From NCBI RefSeq assembly GCF_039542035.1, contig NZ_BAABHJ010000022.1, positions 96,302 to 160,301 of the forward strand: DNA of 64,000 nt, read 5' to 3'. The position numbers and the translations under genes are program-made. Source of the stretch: Actinoallomurus liliacearum (GTDB taxonomy: Bacteria > Actinomycetota > Actinomycetes > Streptosporangiales > Streptosporangiaceae). Shown piece after piece: positions 16,736-24,809 of the stretch. The notes under the pieces are model-generated. The model saw nothing but the letters and a program-made list of their open reading frames with translations. It was not told the DNA's origin and ran no database searches. Numbering within the stretch: position 1 is the stretch's first letter; the number at the start of each line of letters is the position of its first letter.

Positions 16736-18231
16736 GTCCGGCGCCCGCGATCGCAGTCGGCAACGTGTCGAAGTCATTCGGCGGTGTCGCAGCCGTGAAG
16801 GACGTCTCGTTCACCGTCTCGAGCGGCGAGGTCGTCGCGCTGGCCGGGGAGAACGGCGCCGGCAAGTCCACCATCAAGAACATCATCGGCGGGACCCTGC
16901 GACCCGACTCCGGCCACGTCGACCTCGGCGGCGCGATCGCCACCGCAGACGTGAAGGGGGCGAGGCATTCCGGCGTGGCGACCGTGCACCAGGAGACCAG
17001 CCTGTTCCCGGACCTCACGGTCGCCGAGAACATCCTGATCGGCCACCTCGGGTCCCGCGCCATGATGGTCCGGCCCGGACGCCTGCGGCGCACCGCCGCG
17101 CCCATTCTCCAGCGTGTCGGCGCCGGCTTCGGCCCGGAGGCGATCGTGCGCGATCTGTCCGCCGGGCAGCGTCAGCTGGTCGAGATCGCCAAGGCACTGG
17201 CGGCCGAGCCGCGTGCCATCGTGTTCGACGAGCCGACCGCTTCGCTGAATCTCGCCGAGCGTGAACTGATCATGCGGATCGTCGACCAGCTGCGCGGCGA
17301 TGGGGTCGCCGTCCTGTACATCACGCACTACCTCGAAGAGATCACCAGACTCAGCCAGCGCGTCGTGGTCATGCGGGACGGGCGCGTCGTGGCGGACCGG
17401 CCGACGAGCGAGCTCGACCGCGCCACGCTCGAGTCCCTCATGGTGGGACGCGAACTCGCGCAGGGCTACCCGGCCCTCCCCCAGCCCCGGCCTGAGATCA
17501 CGCTGTCGGTGCGCGGGCTGAGCGACGACGCCCGCGTCAGCGACATCTCGTTCGACGTCGCTCGAGGGGAGATCTTCGGGCTGGCCGGGCTGATGGGTTC
17601 GGGGCGCACCGAGGTCGCCCGAGCGGTATTCGGGCTCGCCGGCAGGACCGGGCGGATCGAGCTGGACGGACGGCGGCTGCGGCGCGGTGACGTACGCGCC
17701 TCCATCGGAGCGGGAATCGCGTTCGTCACAGAGGATCGCCGGCACGAGGGGCTGTTCCTCGAGCGGCCGATTCGCGAGAGCCTGTCCATCGTCGATCTCG
17801 GCTCGGTATGCCGCTCCCGCCTGATCGGCCGGCTCGACAACCGCGCCGAACGCCGTCTCACCGAGGAACTCGCCGACAAGGTGCGCCTGGTAGCCCGCGG
17901 CGGCTTGAACGCGGGCGGCGGCTCGCTGAGCGGCGGCAACCAGCAGAAAGTGGTGCTCGGCAAGTGGCTGAGCAGGCCGCCCCGCCTGATCATCCTCGAT
18001 GAACCCACCCGGGGCATCGACGTGGGCGCCAAGGCGGAGATCTACCGGCTTCTCGTCGACCTGGCCGAGGCCGGCTCGTCGATCCTGCTCATCAGCTCGG
18101 AGATGGAGGAGGTGCTCGGGCTGAGCCATCGCGTCGGCGTCATGCACGACGGCCGGCTGGCGGGCGTCCTCGACCGGTCGCAGGCGACGCAGGAGGCCGT
18201 CATCCGCCTCGCCACGGGCGGTGCCCGATGA
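16732..18231 (+). CDS. Sugar ABC transporter ATPase, RbsA type
   Basis: About 499 residues with two ABC domains. The first has Walker A 'GENGAGKST', signature 'LSAGQRQLVEIAKAL' and Walker B 'IVFDEPTASL'. The second has 'GLMGSGRTEVARAVFG', 'LSGGNQQKVVLGKWL' and 'IILDEPTRGID'. I prefer GTG 16732 because it forms a GTGA with the stop of a micro-ORF carrying a strong ribosome site; the ATG at 16717 would add five residues. It opens a four-gene import operon (ATPase, permease, binding protein, permease) and overlaps the permease by 4 nt. Confidence 0.92.
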   Translation: MSPAPAIAVGNVSKSFGGVAAVKDVSFTVSSGEVVALAGENGAGKSTIKNIIGGTLRPDSGHVDLGGAIATADVKGARHSGVATVHQETSLFPDLTVAENILIGHLGSRAMMVRPGRLRRTAAPILQRVGAGFGPEAIVRDLSAGQRQLVEIAKALAAEPRAIVFDEPTASLNLAERELIMRIVDQLRGDGVAVLYITHYLEEITRLSQRVVVMRDGRVVADRPTSELDRATLESLMVGRELAQGYPALPQPRPEITLSVRGLSDDARVSDISFDVARGEIFGLAGLMGSGRTEVARAVFGLAGRTGRIELDGRRLRRGDVRASIGAGIAFVTEDRRHEGLFLERPIRESLSIVDLGSVCRSRLIGRLDNRAERRLTEELADKVRLVARGGLNAGGGSLSGGNQQKVVLGKWLSRPPRLIILDEPTRGIDVGAKAEIYRLLVDLAEAGSSILLISSEMEEVLGLSHRVGVMHDGRLAGVLDRSQATQEAVIRLATGGAR

Positions 18232-19250
18232 AGCCGCCGGCCGCGGCGTACGGCCGGCTTCGCGCAGTGGTGCGACGGCAGCCCCTGCTGCCGGTCCTGG
18301 TGGTCCTGCTGATCGTTCTGGCGGGTCGCTACGACGGATTCGCCACGACGGCGAACTTCCGCAACATCGCCGTCCAGGCGAGCCCTTTGATCATCGCCGC
18401 GGTCGGCGCGACGTACGTGATCATCACCTCGGGGATCGACCTCTCCGTCGGCTCCGTGCTCTTCCTGGCGGCTGCGATCGAGTCCAGCCACGCGCTGATC
18501 GGCGAGCCGGCCGGCATCGTGTTCGTCGCCATCGGCGCGGCGGGGCTGACCATGGGCCTGCTCAACGGCGCGGCGGTCGCGCTGACCCGCGTGCCGGCGC
18601 TCATCGTCACGCTCGCCACGATGCAGGTGTACCGCGGCCTGGGTGGTCATATCACCCGCCAGCAGGACATCAACCTTCCCGCGCACCTACGCGGCATCGG
18701 CACCGGGACCCTGCTCGGCGTGCCCGCGCCGGTCCTGCTCGCGGCGCTGGCGGCACTCGGCGGCGGCCTGGTGTTCAGCCGGACCACGTTCGGCAGATAC
18801 GTCCAGGCGGTGGGTTCCAACCGCGGTGCCGCCCTGAACGCCGGCATCCCCGTCAGGACGGTGACCGCCGGGGTCTACGTACTGGCCGGGCTGCTGGCCG
18901 CCGTCGCCTCCCTCGCGCAGACCGCCCGTCTCGGCGCCGTCCAGCCCTCCATCGGCCAGGGCTATGAGCTGACGGTCATCACGGCCGTGGTGCTCGGCGG
19001 TACCAGCCTGTTCGGAGGACGGGGAAGCATCACCGGGACCGTGCTCGGCGCCCTCGTGCTCACGACCGCCCAGACCGGCCTGGTCTTCTCCGGGGCCTCG
19101 CCGTACGTCTTCGACATCGTCCGCGGCGGTGTCCTGCTCGTCGCCGTCATCGCCGCGGCGGCGCGGTGGCGGAATCTCGCTCAGACCATGCGACCGACCG
19201 GCCGTTCCTCGACGCCCTCGGACGAGGGCCGGACGGTGTCGACGGCCTGA
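18228..19250 (+). CDS. Sugar ABC transporter permease, RbsC type
   Basis: A 340-residue integral membrane subunit starting at the ATG of an ATGA overlap with the ATPase. The conserved 'ITSGIDLSVGSVLFL' lies in the second helix region, and the late motif 'VVLGGTSLFGGRGSITGT' is typical of RbsC/XylH proteins. An N-terminal basic segment precedes about nine hydrophobic stretches. Its partner is the second permease at 20271, on the other side of the binding-protein gene. Confidence 0.92.
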   Translation: MKPPAAAYGRLRAVVRRQPLLPVLVVLLIVLAGRYDGFATTANFRNIAVQASPLIIAAVGATYVIITSGIDLSVGSVLFLAAAIESSHALIGEPAGIVFVAIGAAGLTMGLLNGAAVALTRVPALIVTLATMQVYRGLGGHITRQQDINLPAHLRGIGTGTLLGVPAPVLLAALAALGGGLVFSRTTFGRYVQAVGSNRGAALNAGIPVRTVTAGVYVLAGLLAAVASLAQTARLGAVQPSIGQGYELTVITAVVLGGTSLFGGRGSITGTVLGALVLTTAQTGLVFSGASPYVFDIVRGGVLLVAVIAAAARWRNLAQTMRPTGRSSTPSDEGRTVSTA

Positions 19251-19279
19251 GCCGGCGCGAATCGATCAAAGGGAGCAAC

Positions 19280-20281
19280 ATGCAACGTTTCAGAGTCATT
19301 CGGTATGCGGCCGTGATCACGGCGTTTTCGCTCGTGCTCGCCGGATGCGGTTCGACGTCCGGCTCAGGAGGGTCGAAGAAATCCGGTAAGAAGGTCACCA
19401 TCGGGGTGAGCTTCGACCTGCTCAACGCGATCCGGCAGGCGGAGAAGTCGGCGATCGAGAAGGCGGCCAAGGCGGCCGGGTACGACGTCGTCTTCGACGT
19501 CGCGGACAAGGACGCGCAGAAGCAGACCTCTCAGATCCAGGACCTGATCCAGACCCGCAAGGTCGACGCGGTGATCGCGATCGCTCAGGACGGGCAGCAG
19601 ATCGCCTCCTCGATCGCCCTGGCGAAGGCCCGTAAGGTCCCGTTCATCGCGGTCGACCGGGCGGTCACGGACAAGGCGAACACCACGTTCCAGATCACCG
19701 GCGACCCGGCGGCCGACGGCAGGCTGTCCGCGCAGGAATTCATCGATGCGGCCAAGACCACACCGCTGAAGGTTCTGGAGTTGGTGGGTGCGCTGACCGA
19801 CCAGAACGCGATCGGCCGCCGGGACGGGTTCAACACCGCAGTCAGCGGCAACCCGAAGGTCACCGTCGTCAGCCAGGTCCCCACCAACTGGGACCCGTCC
19901 CAGGCCCTGGACGGAACCTCCAACGCGCTGCAGAAGAACCCCGCCATCAACGCGATCTTCGTTCCGTCGGACTTCCTCCTGCCATCCGTACAGTCCGCGC
20001 TCACCTCGGCCGGGCGACTCGCCCCGATCGGGGATCCCAAGCACGTGTTCATCGTGACCATCGACGGCGACCAGAACGGCTGCAAGGCCATGAAGAACAA
20101 GACCCTCGACGCCGATATCGCCACCCCCGTCGACGAGTTCGGCGAACAGGCCGTCGCGGCGATCACCACGGCCCTGGACGGGAAGGCCGTCACACCCCGG
20201 ACCGTCCAGAGCAAGGGTCTGTCCCTCAACCAGGCCGACTACGCCACGACCAGCGCGCGGGTGTGGGGCTGTGGCGCCTGA
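19280..20281 (+). CDS. Sugar ABC transporter substrate-binding lipoprotein
   Basis: A 333-residue binding protein of the periplasmic-binding-protein-4 (RbsB-like) family. A lipoprotein signal ends with 'SLVLAGC' (Cys 23 lipidated), followed by a Ser/Gly linker and the mature start 'VTIGVSFDLLNAIRQAEK'. Hinge and sugar-contact regions such as 'VDAVIAIAQDG' and 'FIAVDRAVTD' fit the family. GGGAGC lies five bases before the ATG. It is placed between the two permeases, so this importer is complete (ATPase, two permeases, binding protein). Ligand unknown; a monosaccharide is expected. Confidence 0.9.
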   Translation: MQRFRVIRYAAVITAFSLVLAGCGSTSGSGGSKKSGKKVTIGVSFDLLNAIRQAEKSAIEKAAKAAGYDVVFDVADKDAQKQTSQIQDLIQTRKVDAVIAIAQDGQQIASSIALAKARKVPFIAVDRAVTDKANTTFQITGDPAADGRLSAQEFIDAAKTTPLKVLELVGALTDQNAIGRRDGFNTAVSGNPKVTVVSQVPTNWDPSQALDGTSNALQKNPAINAIFVPSDFLLPSVQSALTSAGRLAPIGDPKHVFIVTIDGDQNGCKAMKNKTLDADIATPVDEFGEQAVAAITTALDGKAVTPRTVQSKGLSLNQADYATTSARVWGCGA

Positions 20282-21338
20282 GTCCACTCACGGGGAGAGC
20301 CCCGCCCAGGCGCCCTCCCCCGCGCGCCCCGCCCTGGTCGCCGACACCGTCCCGCAGCCGGCGCGCACGCCATGGCTGCGCGATCCGGCCCGCCGTCCCG
20401 GCTGGCCGGCCGACCTCTCGATGCTGCCCGCGCTGGTCCTGCTGATCGCCGTCCTGAGCCTTTTCACCGATGGCCTGCTGACGCCCTCGAACATCACCAA
20501 CGTCTTCAGCCAGTCGGCGGTGGTCGCGATCGCGGCGATCGGCGCGACATTCGTGATCCTGACCGGCGGCATCGACCTGTCCACCGGAAGCGTGATCGGT
20601 GCCAGTGGTGTCGCCGGCGCGTGGATCATCACCAGCACCCACAGCGTCGCCGTGGGCATCGCCGCGGGACTGCTCACCGGAACCGCGATCGGGCTGGCGG
20701 TGGGAGTCGTCGTCGCGAGACTGCCCGTGGTGCCGTTCGCCGTGACCCTCGCCGCCCTGTACGTCGTGAGCGGCGGCACCACGCTGCTCAGCCATGGCAA
20801 GACGATCGCCCCGGTGCCCGCCGGTTTCATCGACTTCAGCATCGATGGTCCCGGCGGCGTTCCGTACGCCGTGTGGCTGGCCGTCGGGCTGTACGTCCTC
20901 GCGCAACTCGCCCTGACGCGCACCGCGTGGGGCCGCCGCGTCGTGTACGTCGGAGCGAACGCCGAGGTCGCCCGGATCAGCGGCGTCGACGTCGCCCGGA
21001 CAAAGACGAGCGTCTATGCCGTGGCCGGCCTGTCCTCGGCGATGGCGGGAATGGTGCTGACCTCCGGGCTCGCCGGGGCGGGCGCGAGCATGGGCAGCCC
21101 GTTGCTGCTCAACATCGTCGGTGCCGTCGTCCTGGGCGGCACCAGTCTGTTCGGCGGACGCGGCAGCATGCTGCGCACCGGCATCGGTGTCCTCTTCCTG
21201 GGATTCCTCTCCAACGGAATGAGCCTGCTCGGCCTGCCTTCGTACGACCAGCAGATCGTCACCGGCGTCCTCATCTTCGCGGCCGCCTCCGCGGACGGGC
21301 TACTGCGCCGGCTGAGGCCGAGCCTCACCCTCGCGTGA
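20271..21338 (+). CDS. Sugar ABC transporter permease, RbsC type
   Basis: A 355-residue permease whose GTG start overlaps the end of the binding-protein gene by 11 bases. A long Pro/Ala-rich cytoplasmic leader of about 45 residues precedes the first helix. Then come the conserved 'LTGGIDLSTGSVIG' and, late, 'VVLGGTSLFGGRGSM'. It pairs with the permease at 18228. A weak hairpin (CCTCAC/GTGAGG at 21323-21340) overlaps its stop, between this gene and the convergent ROK gene. Confidence 0.91.
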   Translation: MAPESTHGESPAQAPSPARPALVADTVPQPARTPWLRDPARRPGWPADLSMLPALVLLIAVLSLFTDGLLTPSNITNVFSQSAVVAIAAIGATFVILTGGIDLSTGSVIGASGVAGAWIITSTHSVAVGIAAGLLTGTAIGLAVGVVVARLPVVPFAVTLAALYVVSGGTTLLSHGKTIAPVPAGFIDFSIDGPGGVPYAVWLAVGLYVLAQLALTRTAWGRRVVYVGANAEVARISGVDVARTKTSVYAVAGLSSAMAGMVLTSGLAGAGASMGSPLLLNIVGAVVLGGTSLFGGRGSMLRTGIGVLFLGFLSNGMSLLGLPSYDQQIVTGVLIFAAASADGLLRRLRPSLTLA

Positions 21339-21359
21339 GGGATGTGCGGAGGGTGGAGA

Positions 21360-22553
21360 TCAGTTCCGTGACTTGGCCGGAAGGCTCTTCGGGCCTCTCG
21401 ACCGCCGCTCCGGCGTCACCAGTTCCCGTGCCGCGACGGCGGCGCCGCCACGCGCCCACTCCTCGAACGGCAGCGGGCGCACGATCAACTCGCACTCCGC
21501 GGCCGCGCCGAACGCCTGGGCGGCGAACGTCTGCCGGATCTGCTCGGCGAACAGGTCGTAGGAACCGACGCCCTCGCCCGAGATGATGATGCGCTCAGGG
21601 CCGACCAGGTTGGCGACCGAGGCGATGGCCAGTCCCAGGACGTGGCCGGCGCGGGCGAACACCTCGTTCGCGGCCGGATCTCCGTTGTGCGCGAGCCGGA
21701 CGGCCTGCCCTATCGAGAGACGGGGGTCGCCGGTGGCCTGCCGCACCTGTTCGACGATGGCCTGCGTGGAGGCTATCGCCTCGACGCAGCCGACGTTGCC
21801 GCACGTGCAGACCCGGTCACCGCCGCCGATGGGCAGGTGGCCGATCTCGCCGGAGACGCCATGCGCGCCGGCGACGAGATGCCCGTCGATGGACAGCCCG
21901 CAGCCGATGCCGGCCCCGATCGTGACGAGGGCGAAGGAACGCACCTCGGCGCCTGCCCCGAACCATTGCTCGGCGACCGTGAGCGCGCGAACGTCGTTCT
22001 CGATCACGGTCGGGAGCCCCGTGGCCTCCTCCACGAGTTGCGCCAGCGGAACTCCCTGCCAGTTCAGGAACGGGGAGTGGTGCACCGCACCGGTCTGCCG
22101 GTCGACGTCTCCGGAGATCGTCACCCCGAGGCCGTGAACCTCGGGCTCATGCGTCCCGGATGCCGACACCAGTTTCTCGACCATCGCTCCGATGGCGCGT
22201 ACGACGCTGCCCACGTCGCGTGAATCCAGCTCCGCGCGCCGGGCGGCGAGGGACGTGGCGGTGAGGTCGGTGCGTACCCCGATCAGCTCGTCCGCGGTCA
22301 CCTTGACCCCGAGGAAGCCGGCGCGTTCGGCGCGGACCGCGATCAGGGTCGCCGGACGGCCCGTCATGCGATCCCCGGCCGGGCGTCCCAGCTCGGCGAT
22401 CCAGCCGTCGTCGAGCAACGGCGTCGCGGCCTTGGTGACCGCCCCGGAGGACAGGCCCGTTCGGCGACCGATCTCGGCCCGTGTCAGGGGACCGTGGGCG
22501 AGCAGGGTCCGGAAGACCAGCGTGGCGGCCGGTGCCTGGTTCGGAAGCTCCAC
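21360..22553 (-). CDS. ROK-family transcriptional regulator
   Basis: A 397-residue NagC/XylR-type repressor. An N-terminal winged helix ('LTRAEIGRRTGLSSGAVTKA', about residues 20-60) is followed by the ROK sugar-kinase fold, with the zinc site region 'GHLPIGGGDRVCTCGNVGCVEAIAS' covered by His and Cys ligands (H-x-CxCxxxxC). The GTG at 22553 is chosen; a TTG at 22574 is possible. It is divergent from the MalFG/GH95 operon, and the palindrome CTTCC-AAC-GGAAG lies directly upstream, so it probably represses that operon and itself until a sugar binds. It is convergent with the importer at 16732-21338. Confidence 0.9.
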   Translation of the reverse strand: MELPNQAPAATLVFRTLLAHGPLTRAEIGRRTGLSSGAVTKAATPLLDDGWIAELGRPAGDRMTGRPATLIAVRAERAGFLGVKVTADELIGVRTDLTATSLAARRAELDSRDVGSVVRAIGAMVEKLVSASGTHEPEVHGLGVTISGDVDRQTGAVHHSPFLNWQGVPLAQLVEEATGLPTVIENDVRALTVAEQWFGAGAEVRSFALVTIGAGIGCGLSIDGHLVAGAHGVSGEIGHLPIGGGDRVCTCGNVGCVEAIASTQAIVEQVRQATGDPRLSIGQAVRLAHNGDPAANEVFARAGHVLGLAIASVANLVGPERIIISGEGVGSYDLFAEQIRQTFAAQAFGAAAECELIVRPLPFEEWARGGAAVAARELVTPERRSRGPKSLPAKSRN

Positions 22554-22569
22554 CCGTCGATCATAGCCT

Positions 22570-22674
22570 TCCAACGGAAGCTAACAAGAGGTTCTGCCCC
22601 GTAATCTCATCGCCTCCAGGGCTTAATCTGCTGGAAATAATATATTGACACTGGAAGCAAACGGCTCCTAATCT
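22570..22674. promoter_or_regulatory. Promoter and candidate ROK operators of the GH95/GH36 operon
   Basis: On the plus strand, TTGACA at 22645-22650 and TAATCT at 22669-22674 (18-base spacer) form a good sigma-A-type promoter. CTGGAAGC lies inside the spacer and CTGGAAAT just upstream (22631). Nearer the ROK gene the perfect palindrome CTTCC-AAC-GGAAG sits at about 22570-22582. The shared GGAAG half-site suggests the ROK protein binds at the promoter and at its own gene. The rest of the 22554-22882 gap shows nothing else that I recognise. Confidence 0.6.
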
Positions 22675-22882
22675 GCTCCTACCCAGCACCCCGAGCCGGG
22701 GGCATCCCCGATGGCCGTGGCGTGAGCGCCCCAGGCCCACGTCGCCGCCGGCCTCAAGCAACCAATCTCGGTCCTCAGCCCCAGCTCGCGCATGCCCGAA
22801 AGTCGGGTGCGCCCGCTCTCCGGCTGCGCGGGGCCGCCGGTTCCCTTCATCCATCGACATGTTCACGCGAAAGGAGAGCGCG

Positions 22883-23890
22883 ATGGCGGCGATTCCAGAG
22901 CAGGACGCGCCCGCGCCGGCGAAGCTGCTCGCCAAAGGCACCGGCACCACCGGTACCCTCGGCGTTCCGCGACGCCGGTCAGGCGGGCGCGGGACCGGCC
23001 GGCGGGCGGCACCGGTCGCCGGCCGCCGCCGGGACGCCCTGGTGGCCTGGCTGTTCATCCTCCCCGCCCTGGTCGGCTTCCTGCTCTTCGTCGCCTATCC
23101 GACGCTGCGCGGGGTCTACCTCAGCTTCACCGACTTCCACGTGCTCACGCCGCCGAAGTGGGTCGGCCTGGCCAACTTCCGGGAGCTGATCTCCGACGGG
23201 GTCTTCTGGCACTCGCTCGGCGTGACCGTCTATTTCGTGGTGCTGTCAGTGGTCTTCGGGATCCTCGTCTCGCTGGTCACAGCGGTGATCCTTCACCGGC
23301 TCACCAGATCGACGGTGATCAGGGGCCTGATCCTGCTGCCGTTCCTCATCTCCGGTGTCGTGGCGGCACTCGTGTGGGCGTGGATGCTCGACCCGCAGCT
23401 CGGCATCGTCAACATCGTCATCCACCGACTGACCGGCCACCGGATCCTGTTCCTCGGCACGGGCGGCTGGGCGATCCCCTCGATCGCGATGATCAGCGTC
23501 TGGAAGTCGATGGGGTACAACGCGGTGCTCATCTTCGCCGGCCTGCAGACCATTCCCGAGCAGGTGTACGAGGCCGGCCGGCTGGACGGGGCCAGCGAGA
23601 CGCAGATGTTCCGGCGCCTCACGGTACCGCTGCTGCGCCCGATCCTCGTCATGGTCGTGGTCCTGCAGATGATCGGTTCCTTCCAGGTCTTCGACCTGGT
23701 CCAGGTGACGACCCAGGGCGGCCCGGCCAACGCCTCCAACGTGCTGCAGATGTACATCTACCGGAAGGCCTTCGGGGAGTTCGACTTCGGGTACGCGGCG
23801 ACGATGTCGCTGGCCCTGTTCGTGATGCTCATGGCGATCACATTCCTGCAGCTGCGCATCGCCCGCGCCAACGAGTCGGATCTGGGCTGA
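22883..23890 (+). CDS. Sugar ABC transporter permease, MalF type
   Basis: A 335-residue permease of carbohydrate uptake family 1. AAAGGAGAG directly precedes the ATG at 22883, so this start is preferred over the ATG at 22859. About 60 basic and Pro/Gly-rich residues precede the first helix ('WLFILPALVGFLLFVAYP'). The cytoplasmic EAA loop, the contact to the ATPase, reads 'YEAGRLDGASETQMFRRLTVPLLRP'-like (Glu-Ala-Gly, then Gly-Ala) at about residue 230. There is no ATPase gene in the operon; a shared MsiK-type ATPase elsewhere is expected. Confidence 0.9.
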   Translation: MAAIPEQDAPAPAKLLAKGTGTTGTLGVPRRRSGGRGTGRRAAPVAGRRRDALVAWLFILPALVGFLLFVAYPTLRGVYLSFTDFHVLTPPKWVGLANFRELISDGVFWHSLGVTVYFVVLSVVFGILVSLVTAVILHRLTRSTVIRGLILLPFLISGVVAALVWAWMLDPQLGIVNIVIHRLTGHRILFLGTGGWAIPSIAMISVWKSMGYNAVLIFAGLQTIPEQVYEAGRLDGASETQMFRRLTVPLLRPILVMVVVLQMIGSFQVFDLVQVTTQGGPANASNVLQMYIYRKAFGEFDFGYAATMSLALFVMLMAITFLQLRIARANESDLG

Positions 23891-23900
23891 GGAGGCCGCC

Positions 23901-24809
23901 ATGCCCGTGACAACAGCCCTTACGGCGCGACGCACACAGTGGTCCTTCGGCCGCCTCATGGCGTGGGTCTACATCGCCGCCGTCATCGTCGTCACGATAT
24001 TCCCGTTCTACTGGATCCTGCGGACGGCGCTGTCGAACAACCACGCGCTGCCGACCGACCCGTCGTCGCCGCTGCCGGTGGGGTTCACGCTCGGCGCGTT
24101 CAAACGTGCGCTCGGGATCGCAAGCCCCGCCGAGGCGGTCGCGCAAGGCGGCTCCGGCGCCTCCCTCGACACAGCGCTCTACCTGCGCAACTCGGTGATC
24201 TACGCCTCGGTCCTGACCGTCTGCGTCGTCTTCTGCTCGGCGCTCGCGGCGTACGCGTTCGCGCGGTTGCGCTGGAAGGGACGCAATGTCGTCTTCACCG
24301 TGCTGCTGTCCGCGCTGATGGTCCCGGGCATCTTCCTGCTGCTGCCGAACTTCGTGCTGGTCAAGAATCTCGGGCTGACCAACACGTTCGCCGGAATGGT
24401 CCTGCCCGGCGCGCTCTTCTCCGCGTTCAACATCTTCTTCCTGCGGCAGTTCATGCTCGGCATCAGCCGTGAGGTCGAGGAGGCGGCGTTCATCGACGGC
24501 GCCGGTCCGGTCCGCGTCTTCTTCAGGATCATCCTGCCGATGACCGCCGCGCCGATCGCGACCCTGTCGCTCCTGACCTTCATCACCGCCTGGAACGACT
24601 ACCTCTGGCCGCTGCTCGTCACCAATGACGACAGCGTGCGGCCGCTGACCCTCGCGCTCGCCGTCTTCAGACAGTCCTCGCCGCAGACCGCACCGGACTG
24701 GGCGGGACTGATGGCGGCCACCCTGATCGCCGCGCTGCCGATGCTCCTGCTGTTCATGGTCTTCGGCCGGCGCCTTGTCAACTCCATCGGCTTCACGGGA
24801 ATCAAATGA
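23901..24809 (+). CDS. Sugar ABC transporter permease, MalG type
   Basis: A 302-residue partner permease with GAGGAGG upstream of the ATG, 10 bases after the previous stop. The EAA loop 'EEAAFIDGAGPVRVFFRIIL' is at about residues 193-212, and 'TAWNDYLWPLLV' marks the following helix, as in MalG homologues. Its last bases overlap the GH95 gene by 4 nt (ATGA), directly coupling uptake with the glycosidase. Confidence 0.91.
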   Translation: MPVTTALTARRTQWSFGRLMAWVYIAAVIVVTIFPFYWILRTALSNNHALPTDPSSPLPVGFTLGAFKRALGIASPAEAVAQGGSGASLDTALYLRNSVIYASVLTVCVVFCSALAAYAFARLRWKGRNVVFTVLLSALMVPGIFLLLPNFVLVKNLGLTNTFAGMVLPGALFSAFNIFFLRQFMLGISREVEEAAFIDGAGPVRVFFRIILPMTAAPIATLSLLTFITAWNDYLWPLLVTNDDSVRPLTLALAVFRQSSPQTAPDWAGLMAATLIAALPMLLLFMVFGRRLVNSIGFTGIK

